A stretch of DNA of 24,896 bases from Pelomonas sp041914785 (lineage in GTDB: Bacteria > Pseudomonadota > Gammaproteobacteria > Burkholderiales > Burkholderiaceae_C), in the NCBI GenBank assembly GCA_041914785.1, contig JAYSCT010000071.1, positions 1 through 24,896 of the forward strand, in the 5' to 3' direction. The notes beneath the pieces are model-generated. The model was not told the DNA's origin. It searched no databases and worked only from the letters and a program-made list of their open reading frames with translations. Numbering within the stretch: the stretch's first letter is position 1; each line of letters begins with the position of its first letter. The translations under genes were made by a program, and so were the position numbers. Positions 5,928 through 12,990 of this stretch are shown piece by piece.

Positions 5928-7228
5928 GTTCTTTCTCCAGTTTCCTCGGCCAGACGACTGACCAGCACTTTGTCCACACGTTTGCCGTCGAGGTCCACGA
6001 CCTCGAATCTCCACGCGTCCCACTCCACGACATCGGTCGTGCGCGGCAAGCGCCCCAGCAGCAGCATGATCATGCCGGCCAGGGTGTTGTAGCGCCCACG
6101 GTCCTCTTCGGGCAGTTCCTTGAGCTCCAGGCGGTCCTTCAGCTCGGGGACCGGGATCAGGCCGTCGATCAGCCAGCTCCCGTCCTCGCGCTGGATCGCC
6201 CAGGCATCGCCATCGCTCGGGGCATTGAACTCCCCGGCAATGGCCTCCAGCACGTCGCGCACGGCGATGACGCCCTGGACCTCGCCGTACTCATCGACGA
6301 CGAAGACCAGCGGCGCGTCCGAGACGCGGAAATGTTCCAGCAGTTCCATGCCCGACAGCGTCTCGGGCACGAACAGCGGCGGCTCCAGGCCCATCGTCAG
6401 GTCCAGCGGCAGGCCTTCCAGCATGCCGGCCAGCAGCGCCGGCGCGTTGGCCACGCCCAGCACCTCGCTGAGGCCGCCGCGGCAGACCGGGTAGCGGCTG
6501 AAGCCATGCTCGCGCAGCACGGCCAGCACCTCGGCCGGTGTCGCGTCGACGTCCAGCCAGGCGATCTCGGCGCGCGGGATCATCATGGAGCCGACCTGGC
6601 GCTCGTCCAGGCGGAACACGTTGCGCACCATCTGGTGCTCGTGCTCCTCGATGACGCCCGCGTCCAGGCCTTCCTCCAGGCTGGCGGCGATCTCCTCTTC
6701 CGTCACGCCGCGCTGGCCCTTGTTGCGCAGGCCCAGCAGGCCCAGCGTGGCCTCGGTGGCGAAGCTCAGCAGCTTGACGAGCGGGCGCGTGGCCGTCGAG
6801 ATGAGGTTCATCGGCGGCGCCACCAGTCGGGCCACCGTCTCGGGGTAGATCTGGCCGATGCGCTTGGGCACCAGCTCGCCGAACACGATGGTCAGCAGCG
6901 TGATGATGACCACCACCAGCGCCGTCGCGGCGATCTGCGTGGCCTCCGGGTTCAGCCGGAAGGTCTCGGCCAGCCAGTGCGACAGCGGGCCGGAGAACGC
7001 CGCATCGCCGACGATGCCGTTCAGCACGCCGATGCCGGTGATGCCGATCTGCACCGTCGACAGGAACTTGGTGGGGTTCTCGTGCAGGTCCATGGCGGCC
7101 TGCGCCCCGCCCTCGCCGCTCTCCACCATGACTTGCAGCCGGGCCTTGCGGCTGGCGGTCAGCGCCATTTCCGACATGGCGAACAGGCCGTTGAGAAGAA
7201 TCAGGAAGAGAACGAGAGCGGTGTCCAT
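5924..7228 (-). CDS. CNNM-domain (DUF21) membrane protein with CBS pair and CorC/HlyC domain, 434 aa
   Basis: This is the 'hemolysin family' protein type (TlyC/YtfL/CorC-like), which is linked to Mg2+ or other cation transport and is rarely a true haemolysin. It sits in the inner membrane. Residues 1 to about 190 form the CNNM domain, with hydrophobic segments at about 3-20, 58-80, 95-118 and 130-165 and the conserved TVQIGITGIGVLNG and VFGELVPKRIGQ motifs. A pair of CBS domains follows at about 205-330 (MIPRAEIAWLDV; VVDEYGEVQGVI), then the CorC_HlyC domain at about 345-430 (RYNTLAGMIMLLLGRLP). Length is normal for the family and all parts are present. No strong Shine-Dalgarno precedes the ATG. 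It is coupled to the SapC-family gene by a four-base overlap. Confidence 0.9.
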   Translation of the reverse strand: MDTALVLFLILLNGLFAMSEMALTASRKARLQVMVESGEGGAQAAMDLHENPTKFLSTVQIGITGIGVLNGIVGDAAFSGPLSHWLAETFRLNPEATQIAATALVVVIITLLTIVFGELVPKRIGQIYPETVARLVAPPMNLISTATRPLVKLLSFATEATLGLLGLRNKGQRGVTEEEIAASLEEGLDAGVIEEHEHQMVRNVFRLDERQVGSMMIPRAEIAWLDVDATPAEVLAVLREHGFSRYPVCRGGLSEVLGVANAPALLAGMLEGLPLDLTMGLEPPLFVPETLSGMELLEHFRVSDAPLVFVVDEYGEVQGVIAVRDVLEAIAGEFNAPSDGDAWAIQREDGSWLIDGLIPVPELKDRLELKELPEEDRGRYNTLAGMIMLLLGRLPRTTDVVEWDAWRFEVVDLDGKRVDKVLVSRLAEETGERT

Positions 7229-7282
7229 CGAGAGCGCCTGCCGGTAGACCCGAAGCGGCGCGGGGTCAAAACGAAGCCCGGG

Positions 7283-7291
7283 AGACTAGCA
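7283..7291 (-). promoter_or_regulatory. extended -10 promoter of the CNNM-sapC operon
   Basis: The minus strand reads TGCTAGTCT, an extended -10 (TGn-TAGTCT), 54 bp ahead of the ATG at 7228. The rest of the 103-bp gap between 7229 and 7331 shows nothing else clear. Confidence 0.35.
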
Positions 7292-7331
7292 GATGCCCAT
7301 GACGGCGCCCATCGCACATTCCCGGGTCGCG

Positions 7332-8528
7332 TCACGCCGGCGCCAGCAGCGCCTCGCAGCGGGTCGCCACCGCGCGGATGGCGTGGGCCTGGTCGAAGCC
7401 GGCATGGCGGGCGGCGAAGGCCTGTGCGGCCGCCGGCAGCGACGGGTCGGCCAGCGCCCGCTTGAGCAGGCGGGGAAACTGCCCCGCCGCCACCTCGGGG
7501 ATGACCACCGCCGCGCCCAGCGCCTCGACGCTGCGGGCAAACATCGTCTGCTCCAGCTGCTGCGGGAAGAGCAGCAGCGGCTTGCCGGCCAGCAGCATCG
7601 CGCAGACGGTGCTGACGCCCGCATGCAGCACGGCGAGATCGCAGCTGTGACGTACCTGCTCGATGTCCAGCGGCTGGCGCGAGATCCACAGGCGGTCGCT
7701 GGAGAACTTCTCGACGGTGCGCCTGGCCACGCCGGGGATGTGCACCAGCACGCGGGCGTCCAGCCCGGCCAGCGCCGCCAGCAGCGCGTCGAGGCCGCCG
7801 TAGTCCGGCTTCAGGTAGGCGAACACTTTCAGCGTGCCCTGCGGCGGCCAGTGCACCGCGTCGCCGCGGCCCAGCGCGTAGATGGGCCCGACGAAGTCAC
7901 CGCCCACGCGGCCCGGGTAGTGGTCCAGCTCGGCAAAGGTCGCGAACACGTCGGCGCCGCCGGACAGCAGGTCCAGCGGATGCTCCACCGGTGGCGCGCC
8001 CAGCTCGTACAGCACCTGGTTGGCCACGCTGAGCACCTGCTGCTCGGAGTCCAGCAGCCGCGCGGGCGGCGGCGGCTTCTGCCACCAGCGCAGCGGCGGC
8101 AGCGGTCGAGCCGCCGGCGGCACCTGGAAGCCGTTGGCCAGGTTGATGCCGGGCAGCCCCAGGCCGCGGCTGGCGAGCACGGCGGTAGGCGCGTAGTCGA
8201 ACAGCAGGGCGTCCACCTGCAGCGCGGCCAGCAGGTGGCGCCAGGCGCGGCAGATGCCCAGCAGCGCCGGCGGGTCCAGGAAGCCGACGCCCATCAGCAG
8301 CTCGGGCAGGCTGAGCGGGTCCGGCAGGTTCATGACGCGGCCCATCCACAGCGGCGCCTGGTACCACTTGAAGCCATGCGGCCCCAGCAGCCGTTCCGCC
8401 TCGACAAGCTCGCGGATGATGAACACGACCTCGTGGCCGTGCTGCTGCAGCTCCCGGGCCACCGGGATCATGCGTCCCAGGTGGCCGTAGGCGCCGCCCA
8501 GTTCCCAGATGAATGCGTAGCGAGCCAT
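7332..8528 (-). CDS. GT1/GT28-like glycosyltransferase (UDP-glucuronosyltransferase fold), 398 aa
   Basis: The product would transfer a sugar from a nucleotide donor to an unknown acceptor. The GT-B fold is visible. The N-terminal domain starts with a glycine-rich loop, WELGGAYGHLGRMIPVAREL (about 8-27), and HEVVFIIREL. The C-terminal domain has the nucleotide-sugar signature HAGVSTVCAMLLAGKPLLLFP followed by QQLEQTMFARSVEALGAAVVI (about 302-343). This is the 'HxG...P...Q..NA' block of UGT- and MurG-like enzymes. The ATG at 8528 was chosen because residues ahead of it come from the terminator hairpin of the previous gene. There is no signal peptide. It lies 103 bp upstream of the CNNM gene on the same strand and may be co-transcribed with it. 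Proteins of this type glycosylate lipids, antibiotics or pigments; the acceptor cannot be told here. Confidence 0.85.
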   Translation of the reverse strand: MARYAFIWELGGAYGHLGRMIPVARELQQHGHEVVFIIRELVEAERLLGPHGFKWYQAPLWMGRVMNLPDPLSLPELLMGVGFLDPPALLGICRAWRHLLAALQVDALLFDYAPTAVLASRGLGLPGINLANGFQVPPAARPLPPLRWWQKPPPPARLLDSEQQVLSVANQVLYELGAPPVEHPLDLLSGGADVFATFAELDHYPGRVGGDFVGPIYALGRGDAVHWPPQGTLKVFAYLKPDYGGLDALLAALAGLDARVLVHIPGVARRTVEKFSSDRLWISRQPLDIEQVRHSCDLAVLHAGVSTVCAMLLAGKPLLLFPQQLEQTMFARSVEALGAAVVIPEVAAGQFPRLLKRALADPSLPAAAQAFAARHAGFDQAHAIRAVATRCEALLAPA

Positions 8529-8536
8529 GGCGCGCG

Positions 8537-8542
8537 AGTCTA
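8537..8542 (-). promoter_or_regulatory. -10 element of the glycosyltransferase gene, possible leaderless start
   Basis: The minus strand has CCCTAGACTC with TAGACT at 8542-8537, only eight bases ahead of the ATG at 8528. Transcription from it would begin at or next to the ATG, and no Shine-Dalgarno is present. Confidence 0.4.
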
Positions 8543-8549
8543 GGGTTGA

Positions 8550-8579
8550 AAGACAAGCGGCACCCGCAGGTGCCGCTTG
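8550..8579 (-). terminator. intrinsic terminator of the PEP-CTERM gene
   Basis: A perfect 11-bp stem (CAAGCGGCACC at 8554-8564 with its complement at 8569-8579) has a four-base loop. On the minus strand it is followed by TCTTTC. It lies 19 bp past the stop codon at 8599. Confidence 0.8.
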
Positions 8580-8598
8580 CAAGAGGGCGCAGGCGCCG

Positions 8599-9570
8599 TC
8601 AGCGGGCGCTGCTGCCGCGTCGGCGTCGGCTCACCAGCAGGCCGCCGCCGGCCGCCGCCAGCAGCGCGAGGCTGCCCGGCTCGGGCAGGGCCACCGCCTC
8701 GGCCGTCAACAGGAAGTCGGCGTTGACGGAGGGCTCGTTGCCGTTGAACGGGTCGCCGGAGCGGGCGATGCCGTTGAAGTTCACGCATTGCACGTACGGC
8801 TGCTCGACGACCTCACCGCCTTCGGCCATGCGGGCGTAGCCGCCGTAGTTGTTGCAGCTGCCGGAGCTCTGCGCGCCATCGATGTACTGGCCGCTGACGG
8901 TCGACACGATGTCGTAGTCGATGGTGATGGTCTCGCCGGCGGCCACCAGGCCCATGTCCACCGAGTAGGCACCGCCAGCGCCCCAGACCGAATTGGAGTC
9001 GGCCGCGGCGCACGACGCCCAGGCGCCCAGCGCGCCGATGTCGCTTTCCGAGCAGCTGACCGTGGCGCCCACCTGCGTGATCAGCGTGTCGCCCTGGCTG
9101 ACGACGCTGCCGTTGCGGCGGATCTGCAGGCGCAGGTTGGCCGAGCCGTTGCCCGTGCCCCACAGCGCCACTTCGCCACCGTCCAGGTTGAAGCTGAAGT
9201 TCAGCGCGACGGCGCTGCCGGTCGTGTTCGTGTAGGTGCCGCTGTAGAGCGCGCTGGTCTTCGCGTAGAAGTCCAGGCCCTCGCCGGACGCGCGCGCGCC
9301 GAAGTAGGTCGGGCTGCTCGTGAAGCCGTAGGTGTGGAAGAACACGCTGGAGCCGCTGCCGTACTTGGTGCCGTAGTAGTCGCCACCGGTGGCAGGCGGC
9401 GCGAAGCTGTCTTCTGCCATCGCGTCGACTTCGGCGGCGCCGTCCAGCGCGTAGACGGCGGTCAGCGAGATGGAAGGATCGGCGGCGGCGGGCAGCGCCA
9501 CGCCGGCGCAGGCCGCGGCGACCAGCAGGCTCAGCAGCCGGGCGCGCGGAGCGGGGTTGTCGTTGTACAT
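8599..9570 (-). CDS. PEP-CTERM sorting domain protein, 323 aa
   Basis: This is an exported surface or matrix protein made as a substrate for exosortase (EpsH/XrtA type), which cuts at the PEP motif. An N-terminal signal peptide (RARLLSLLVAAACAGVALP, cleavage near ALPAAA-D) is followed by a Gly/Ser/Thr-rich, low-lysine body with several 'GSG' and 'YxG' stretches and four cysteines. The C-terminus has PEPGSLALL, a hydrophobic helix and RRRR, the classic three-part sorting signal at about 296-323. The ATG at 9570 has GGAGA ahead of it; the 19 residues ahead of it in an extended frame do not look real. A sigma-54 type promoter and an upstream dyad lie ahead and a terminator lies behind, so it is a single-gene unit. 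No exosortase gene is in the window; it must be elsewhere. The body's function is unknown. Confidence 0.9.
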   Translation of the reverse strand: MYNDNPAPRARLLSLLVAAACAGVALPAAADPSISLTAVYALDGAAEVDAMAEDSFAPPATGGDYYGTKYGSGSSVFFHTYGFTSSPTYFGARASGEGLDFYAKTSALYSGTYTNTTGSAVALNFSFNLDGGEVALWGTGNGSANLRLQIRRNGSVVSQGDTLITQVGATVSCSESDIGALGAWASCAAADSNSVWGAGGAYSVDMGLVAAGETITIDYDIVSTVSGQYIDGAQSSGSCNNYGGYARMAEGGEVVEQPYVQCVNFNGIARSGDPFNGNEPSVNADFLLTAEAVALPEPGSLALLAAAGGGLLVSRRRRGSSAR

Positions 9571-9589
9571 GGGGTCTCCAAGATGAAAC

Positions 9590-9618
9590 AGGTCCAGGCA
9601 CCAGCCTGGGGCGGACCT
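9590..9618 (-). promoter_or_regulatory. hairpin at the 5' end of the PEP-CTERM leader RNA
   Basis: AGGTCC (9590-9595) pairs with GGACCT (9613-9618), and an inner AGGC/GCCT stem has a four-base loop. The predicted sigma-54 start is near 9612, so the mRNA would begin with this hairpin, which could protect it from decay. Confidence 0.4.
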
Positions 9619-9622
9619 CCTT

Positions 9623-9638
9623 TGCAAAATTCAAGCCA
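9623..9638 (-). promoter_or_regulatory. sigma-54 (RpoN) type promoter of the PEP-CTERM gene
   Basis: The minus strand reads TGGCTTGAATTTTGCA, which matches the -24/-12 consensus TGGCACG-N4-TTGCA with correct GG to GC spacing and only two mismatches in the less conserved middle. The start would be near 9612, about 42 bp ahead of the ATG. Part of it also lies in an AAATTCA/TGAATTT dyad (9627-9648). PEP-CTERM genes are known to be controlled by RpoN with the PrsK/PrsR two-component system. Confidence 0.7.
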
Positions 9639-9699
9639 CGCTGAATTTCCATTTCGGAACAACCACTTGGAGAACACTTGCGGAATTTTTTCGCGCAGC

Positions 9700-9721
9700 T
9701 GTCAGGGATTCCGACATCCCT
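9700..9721. promoter_or_regulatory. overlapping dyads, candidate enhancer-binding site for the sigma-54 promoter
   Basis: AGGGAT and ATCCCT (9704-9709, 9716-9721) form a perfect dyad with a six-base gap, overlapping a TGTC-N9-GACA dyad (9700-9716). Both lie about 100 bp upstream of the predicted sigma-54 start, the usual distance for an NtrC-type activator such as PrsR. They are also close to the apaH start and could affect it. Confidence 0.4.
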
Positions 9722-9729
9722 AGTCCGTT

Positions 9730-9735
9730 TAGCAT
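9730..9735 (+). promoter_or_regulatory. possible -10 element of apaH
   Basis: TAGCAT lies six bases ahead of the apaH ATG. No Shine-Dalgarno is visible, so a leaderless or near-leaderless transcript is possible. The match is weak. Confidence 0.25.
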
Positions 9736-9741
9736 GCCGGC

Positions 9742-10566
9742 ATGAACTACCTCATCGGCGACGTGCAGGGCTGCTGTGACGCGCTCGACCGCCTGCTGGC
9801 GCGCATCGATTTCTCGCCGTCCCGGGACCGGCTGTGGCTGCTGGGCGACCTCGTCAACCGCGGCCCGCAGTCGCTGGCCACGCTGCGCCGGCTGCAGGCG
9901 CTGGACGGCGCCGCCACCTGCCTGCTGGGCAACCACGACCTGCACCTGCTCGCCGTGGCGCACGGCGCGCGACAGGAACACCGCAGCGACACGCTGGCGC
10001 CCGTGCTGCAGGCCCCCGACCACGATGCGCTGCTGGCCTGGCTGCGCCAGCAGCGGCTGGCCGTATTCGAGGCCGGTTGGCTGATGGTGCACGCTGGCGT
10101 CGTGCCGCAGTGGAGCCGCGACGACACGCTGGCCGCCGCCGCCGAGGTGGAGGCGGTGCTGCGTGGCCCGGCCTTGCCCGACTTCCTGCATGCGATGTAC
10201 GGCAACGAACCGGCCCGCTGGGACGCCGGCCTGACCGGCCACGCGCGGCTGCGCGTCACCGTCAACGCGCTGACGCGGCTGCGCTTCTGCACCGCCGACG
10301 GCAACATGGACCTGAAGACCAAGGACGGCGCCGGCGCCGCACCCGCCGGCTACCTGCCCTGGTTCGACGTGCCCGGCCGGCGCACCGCCGACACGCCCAT
10401 CGCGTTCGGCCACTGGTCCACGCTGGGTCTGCTGGACCGGCCGACGCTGCTGGGGCTGGACACCGGCTGCATCTGGGGCGGCCGGCTGACGGCTGCGCGC
10501 ATCGACGGCACGTCGCGCGAGATCCTCCAGGTCGACTGCGAACAGGCGCAAAAGCCCGGCGGCTGA
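9742..10566 (+). CDS. apaH: symmetrical bis(5'-nucleosyl)-tetraphosphatase, 274 aa
   Basis: The enzyme splits diadenosine tetraphosphate (Ap4A) into two ADP in the cytoplasm and lowers the level of this stress-related nucleotide; it is also linked to removal of Np4 caps from RNA. The calcineurin-like metal site is complete: GDVQG (6-10), GDLVNRG (35-41), GNHD (63-66) and later VHAGVVPQW and FGHWSTLG. The stretch LRFCTADGNMDLKTK, and the end with LGLDTGCIWGGRLTAARID, are typical of ApaH rather than of other PPP phosphatases. Length agrees with the family (about 270-280). It is divergent from the PEP-CTERM gene, and its stop is 29 bp ahead of the tRNA-Ser gene. No Shine-Dalgarno is seen. Confidence 0.95.
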   Translation: MNYLIGDVQGCCDALDRLLARIDFSPSRDRLWLLGDLVNRGPQSLATLRRLQALDGAATCLLGNHDLHLLAVAHGARQEHRSDTLAPVLQAPDHDALLAWLRQQRLAVFEAGWLMVHAGVVPQWSRDDTLAAAAEVEAVLRGPALPDFLHAMYGNEPARWDAGLTGHARLRVTVNALTRLRFCTADGNMDLKTKDGAGAAPAGYLPWFDVPGRRTADTPIAFGHWSTLGLLDRPTLLGLDTGCIWGGRLTAARIDGTSREILQVDCEQAQKPGG

Positions 10567-10577
10567 GCCGGCACCCG

Positions 10578-10583
10578 TAGAAT
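10578..10583 (+). promoter_or_regulatory. -10 element of the tRNA-Ser gene
   Basis: TAGAAT lies 12 bp ahead of the mature 5' end of the tRNA. It matches the -10 consensus in five of six bases. The -35 region lies in the end of apaH and is not distinct. Confidence 0.5.
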
Positions 10584-10595
10584 GCGCAGCCTTCC

Positions 10596-10685
10596 GGAAG
10601 CGTGGGAGAGTGGTTTAATCCAACGGTCTTGAAAACCGTCGAAGGTGTGAGCCTTCCGTGAGTTCGAATCTCACCGCTTCCGCCA
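10596..10685 (+). tRNA. tRNA-Ser with anticodon UGA
   Basis: A 90-nt type II tRNA. The acceptor arms GGAAGCG (10596-10602) and CGCTTCC (10675-10681) pair fully, and G is the discriminator before an encoded CCA. The anticodon stem ACGGT/ACCGT encloses a seven-base loop with TGA at 10630-10632. A long variable arm (GAAGG/CCTTC) and a T arm (GTGAG, TTCGAAT, CTCAC) complete it. It reads UCA and other UCN codons. Confidence 0.97.
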
Positions 10686-10740
10686 GTTGCCCGCCAGTGC
10701 CTCGGGACCGCGGCTGACCGCCGGCACAAGCACCGAGTCC

Positions 10741-10767
10741 AACGGCCCCACGGGGCCGTTTTTCTTT
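10741..10767 (+). terminator. intrinsic terminator after tRNA-Ser
   Basis: AACGGCCCC (10741-10749) and GGGGCCGTT (10752-10760) form a perfect stem followed by TTTCTTT, 55 bp past the tRNA end and ahead of the CDF gene. Confidence 0.85.
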
Positions 10768-10807
10768 GGCTTCGCCGCGGCGACGTGGCGCCAACAACGA
10801 TTCGCAC

Positions 10808-11770
10808 GTGACCCCCTACCCACCCGCCAGCGAAGACTCCGAGGCCTCCGAGCTCACCCAGGCCGAGCGCGCCACGGCCGCCTCGCGCAGCACCTGGGTC
10901 AGCGTGGTCGTCAACCTGGTGCTCACCACCGTGCAGATCCTGGCCGGCGTGCTGACCAAGTCGCAGGCGCTGGTGGCGGACGGCGTGCATTCGCTGTCCG
11001 ACCTGGTCGCCGACTTCGTCGTGCTGCTGGCCAACCACCACAGCCAGAAGGACGCCGACGCGGACCATCCCTACGGCCACCACCGCTACGAGACGGCCGC
11101 CTCGCTGGTGCTGGGCCTGCTGCTGCTGGGCGTGGGCCTGGGCATGCTGTGGACGGCCGCCGTCAAGCTGGAGCAGCCCGACGCCATCCCGCAGGTGCAC
11201 ATGGCCGCGCTGTGGGTGGCGCTGGGCGCGCTGACGGCCAAGGAGCTGCTGTTCCGCTACATGCTGGCCGTGGCCAAGCGGGTCAAGTCCGGCATGCTGG
11301 TGGCCAACGCCTGGCATGCGCGCTCCGACGCCGCGTCATCGCTGGTGGTGGGCCTGGGCATCATCGGCAACCTGGCTGGCTACCCCATCCTCGACCCCAT
11401 CGCCGCCGCCATCGTCGGCTTCATGGTCACGAAGATGGGCTGGGAGTTCGGCTGGGATGCGCTGCACGACCTGATGGACCGCGCGGTGGACGACGAGGAA
11501 GTCGCCGCCATCCGCCAGACACTGGCTGGCACGCCCGGCATCATGGGTGTGCACGACATCCGCACGCGCAAGATGGGCGACATGGTGGTGGTGGATGCGC
11601 ACATCGAGGTGGACGCGACGCTGACCGTGGAGGCCGGCCACGACATCGCCGTGGAGGGCCGGCGCCGCGTGATGCAGCGTCACCGCGTGCTGAACCTGAT
11701 GACGCACGTGGACCCCTGGCACCGCCCGGACCGCGACCACGAGCAAGCGCCGCCCCCGCCGAAGCCCTGA
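10808..11770 (+). CDS. cation diffusion facilitator (CDF) family transporter, 320 aa
   Basis: This inner-membrane exporter uses the proton gradient to push Zn2+ or related divalent metals out of the cytoplasm. Six hydrophobic segments are visible at about 28-50, 58-76, 98-118, 130-152, 165-188 and 192-210. Metal site A is HxxxD in helix 2 (H61, D65 in DGVHSLSD) and HxxxD in helix 5 (H170, D174 in HARSD), and HPYGHHRYE (87-95) lies between. The four-residue H/D site is the type tied to Zn2+ preference. A cytoplasmic domain follows (about 215-305; MGVHDIRTRKMGDMVVVDAHIEVD), with a proline-rich end. The GTG at 10808 was chosen because the earlier in-frame TTG (10766) lies in the terminator T-tract. 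Its stop is 12 bp from the convergent cytochrome b561-like gene. Confidence 0.9.
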   Translation: MTPYPPASEDSEASELTQAERATAASRSTWVSVVVNLVLTTVQILAGVLTKSQALVADGVHSLSDLVADFVVLLANHHSQKDADADHPYGHHRYETAASLVLGLLLLGVGLGMLWTAAVKLEQPDAIPQVHMAALWVALGALTAKELLFRYMLAVAKRVKSGMLVANAWHARSDAASSLVVGLGIIGNLAGYPILDPIAAAIVGFMVTKMGWEFGWDALHDLMDRAVDDEEVAAIRQTLAGTPGIMGVHDIRTRKMGDMVVVDAHIEVDATLTVEAGHDIAVEGRRRVMQRHRVLNLMTHVDPWHRPDRDHEQAPPPPKP

Positions 11771-11782
11771 GCCTCCCCGGCG

Positions 11783-12517
11783 TCAATCGTCGTCATCGTG
11801 GTGGCCGCCGCGGTGCTCGCCGTGCGGCGCCGATGCGCCACGCGCATCGCCCTGCGCGGTGTGCCAGCCGATGAAACCCAGGCAGCCCACCACCACCAGC
11901 AGGGCCAGCCAGCCGCGGTTGGTGCGGACGAGGTCCGGGCCCGGCCCCGGCGTGCGGCCCGTCAGCATGGGCGCCGCCAGGTTGCGCCGCCGCAGCACCG
12001 ACAGCCCCGCGATCAGCCCCAGGTGCGCGGCCACCAGCACCAGCGCCGTGTTGGCGAAGAACTCATGCACCTCCTCCATCGCGTCCTCCAGGCCCAGCCA
12101 GTCGACGTGGGCGGCATAGCCGGACAGCACCAGCGGGCCGGCCAGCGCCAGCAGCAGCAACATCGCCGCGCCCATGGCCAACGTGGCGATGCGCGGCAGG
12201 TCGGGCCGGCCGGCGCGGGCCTGGCGCAGCCAGTCGCCCAGGCCCGACACACGCTGCCACAGCCGGGCCAGCCGCGCGTGGCGGGGCCCGACCAGGCCAT
12301 AGACCAGGCGGAACAGCAGCAGCCCGCCAAAGGCATAGCCCAGCGTCACGTGCAGGCCCTGCCAGCGCTCGGACTCGGCGGTGAGCCAGGCGCCGGCAAA
12401 GCTCAGCGCGAACAGCCCGTGGAAAGCCCGCGTGGGGGCGTCGATCATCAGCCGCGCCGGCCGCGCGGCTGGCGCATGACCGGCGGCAGGGGCGTCGGGG
12501 GTGGTCGTCGAGGTCAT
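11783..12517 (-). CDS. cytochrome b561-like membrane haem protein with His/Asp-rich tail, 244 aa
   Basis: The protein is of the bacterial b561 / Ni,Fe-hydrogenase b-type family and would carry electrons across the inner membrane through two b haems. Hydrophobic helices lie at about 32-48, 54-74, 113-135, 152-173 and 202-218. Histidines at suitable places are H33, H56, H151 and H165. The start reads PTRAFHGLFALSFAGAWLT, typical of the family. The C-terminal 18 residues are HGEHRGGHHDDDD-like, a likely metal-binding tail. The ATG at 12517 has a perfect AAGGAG seven bases ahead. It is divergent from the PepSY / two-component operon, and the shared 104-bp gap holds a four-part TGAAC array, so the regulator very likely controls it. 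The electron donor and acceptor are not known. Confidence 0.85.
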   Translation of the reverse strand: MTSTTTPDAPAAGHAPAARPARLMIDAPTRAFHGLFALSFAGAWLTAESERWQGLHVTLGYAFGGLLLFRLVYGLVGPRHARLARLWQRVSGLGDWLRQARAGRPDLPRIATLAMGAAMLLLLALAGPLVLSGYAAHVDWLGLEDAMEEVHEFFANTALVLVAAHLGLIAGLSVLRRRNLAAPMLTGRTPGPGPDLVRTNRGWLALLVVVGCLGFIGWHTAQGDARGASAPHGEHRGGHHDDDD

Positions 12518-12560
12518 CGGGTACTCCTTCTGTGGCACCGCCATCGTGGGCCGCCGCCCT

Positions 12561-12597
12561 TGAACCCCTGCTGAACCGCCCGTTCATCCGCCGTTCA
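12561..12597. promoter_or_regulatory. symmetric array of four TGAAC half-sites, probable OmpR-family operator
   Basis: TGAAC occurs at 12561-12565 and 12572-12576, and its complement GTTCA at 12582-12586 and 12593-12597. Each pair repeats with 11-bp spacing, as OmpR/PhoB-type regulators require, and the two pairs form one dyad centred at 12579. It lies in the 104-bp gap between divergent genes whose plus-strand operon encodes such a regulator. Autoregulation and control of the b561 gene are the natural reading. Confidence 0.7.
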
Positions 12598-12621
12598 GCT
12601 TCGGGCACCGACACTGCACCC

Positions 12622-12990
12622 ATGAAACCGCCCCGCTGGCCCCGCACCGTGCTGCCCTGCGTCGCCGCGCTGTGGCTCGCCGCGGCCGGCGCGGACAACC
12701 GGCGCGATCACGATCACGACCGGGCCCGCGCCGCGCTGAAGGCCGGCGAGGTGCTGCCGCTGCAGCAGGTGCTGGAGAAGGTGCAGCGCAGCCACCCGGG
12801 CGACGTGCTGGAGGTGGAACTGGAACGCGAGGATGGCCGCTGGGTCTACGAGCTCAAGCTGCTGCAAGGCGGCGGCCGGCTGCTGCGGCTGGACGTGGAC
12901 GCCCGCACCGCCCAGGTCCTCAGAACGCGGCAGCGCCCGGCCCCAGACGACAAGGCGCCGACTGCCGCCGCGCCGGAGCGCCGGCCATGA
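12622..12990 (+). CDS. periplasmic PepSY-domain protein, 122 aa
   Basis: A small exported protein with one PepSY domain. A signal peptide covers residues 1 to about 24 (PRWPRTVLPCVAALWLAAAGA). It is followed by a His/Asp-rich stretch, DHDHDRARAAL, and the PepSY core at about 40-105 (LPLQQVLEKVQRSHPGDVLEVELE; WVYELKLLQGGGRLLRLDVDARTAQVL). PepSY proteins of this size next to a two-component system are thought to affect sensing or protease activity in the periplasm; the exact role is unknown. The ATG at 12622 was chosen over upstream starts because it begins directly before the signal peptide. The TGA overlaps the ATG of the response regulator by four bases (ATGA), so they are coupled. Confidence 0.85.
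   Translation: MKPPRWPRTVLPCVAALWLAAAGADNRRDHDHDRARAALKAGEVLPLQQVLEKVQRSHPGDVLEVELEREDGRWVYELKLLQGGGRLLRLDVDARTAQVLRTRQRPAPDDKAPTAAAPERRP

Noticed and set aside
6332..7465. A 377-codon plus-strand frame opposite the CNNM gene
   Set aside because: Shadow translation; the minus strand has all motifs of the CNNM/CBS family.
10766..10808. Start of the CDF gene at the TTG at 10766
   Set aside because: This codon lies in the T-tract of the tRNA-Ser terminator, and the extra residues are not CDF-like. The GTG at 10808 is preferred.
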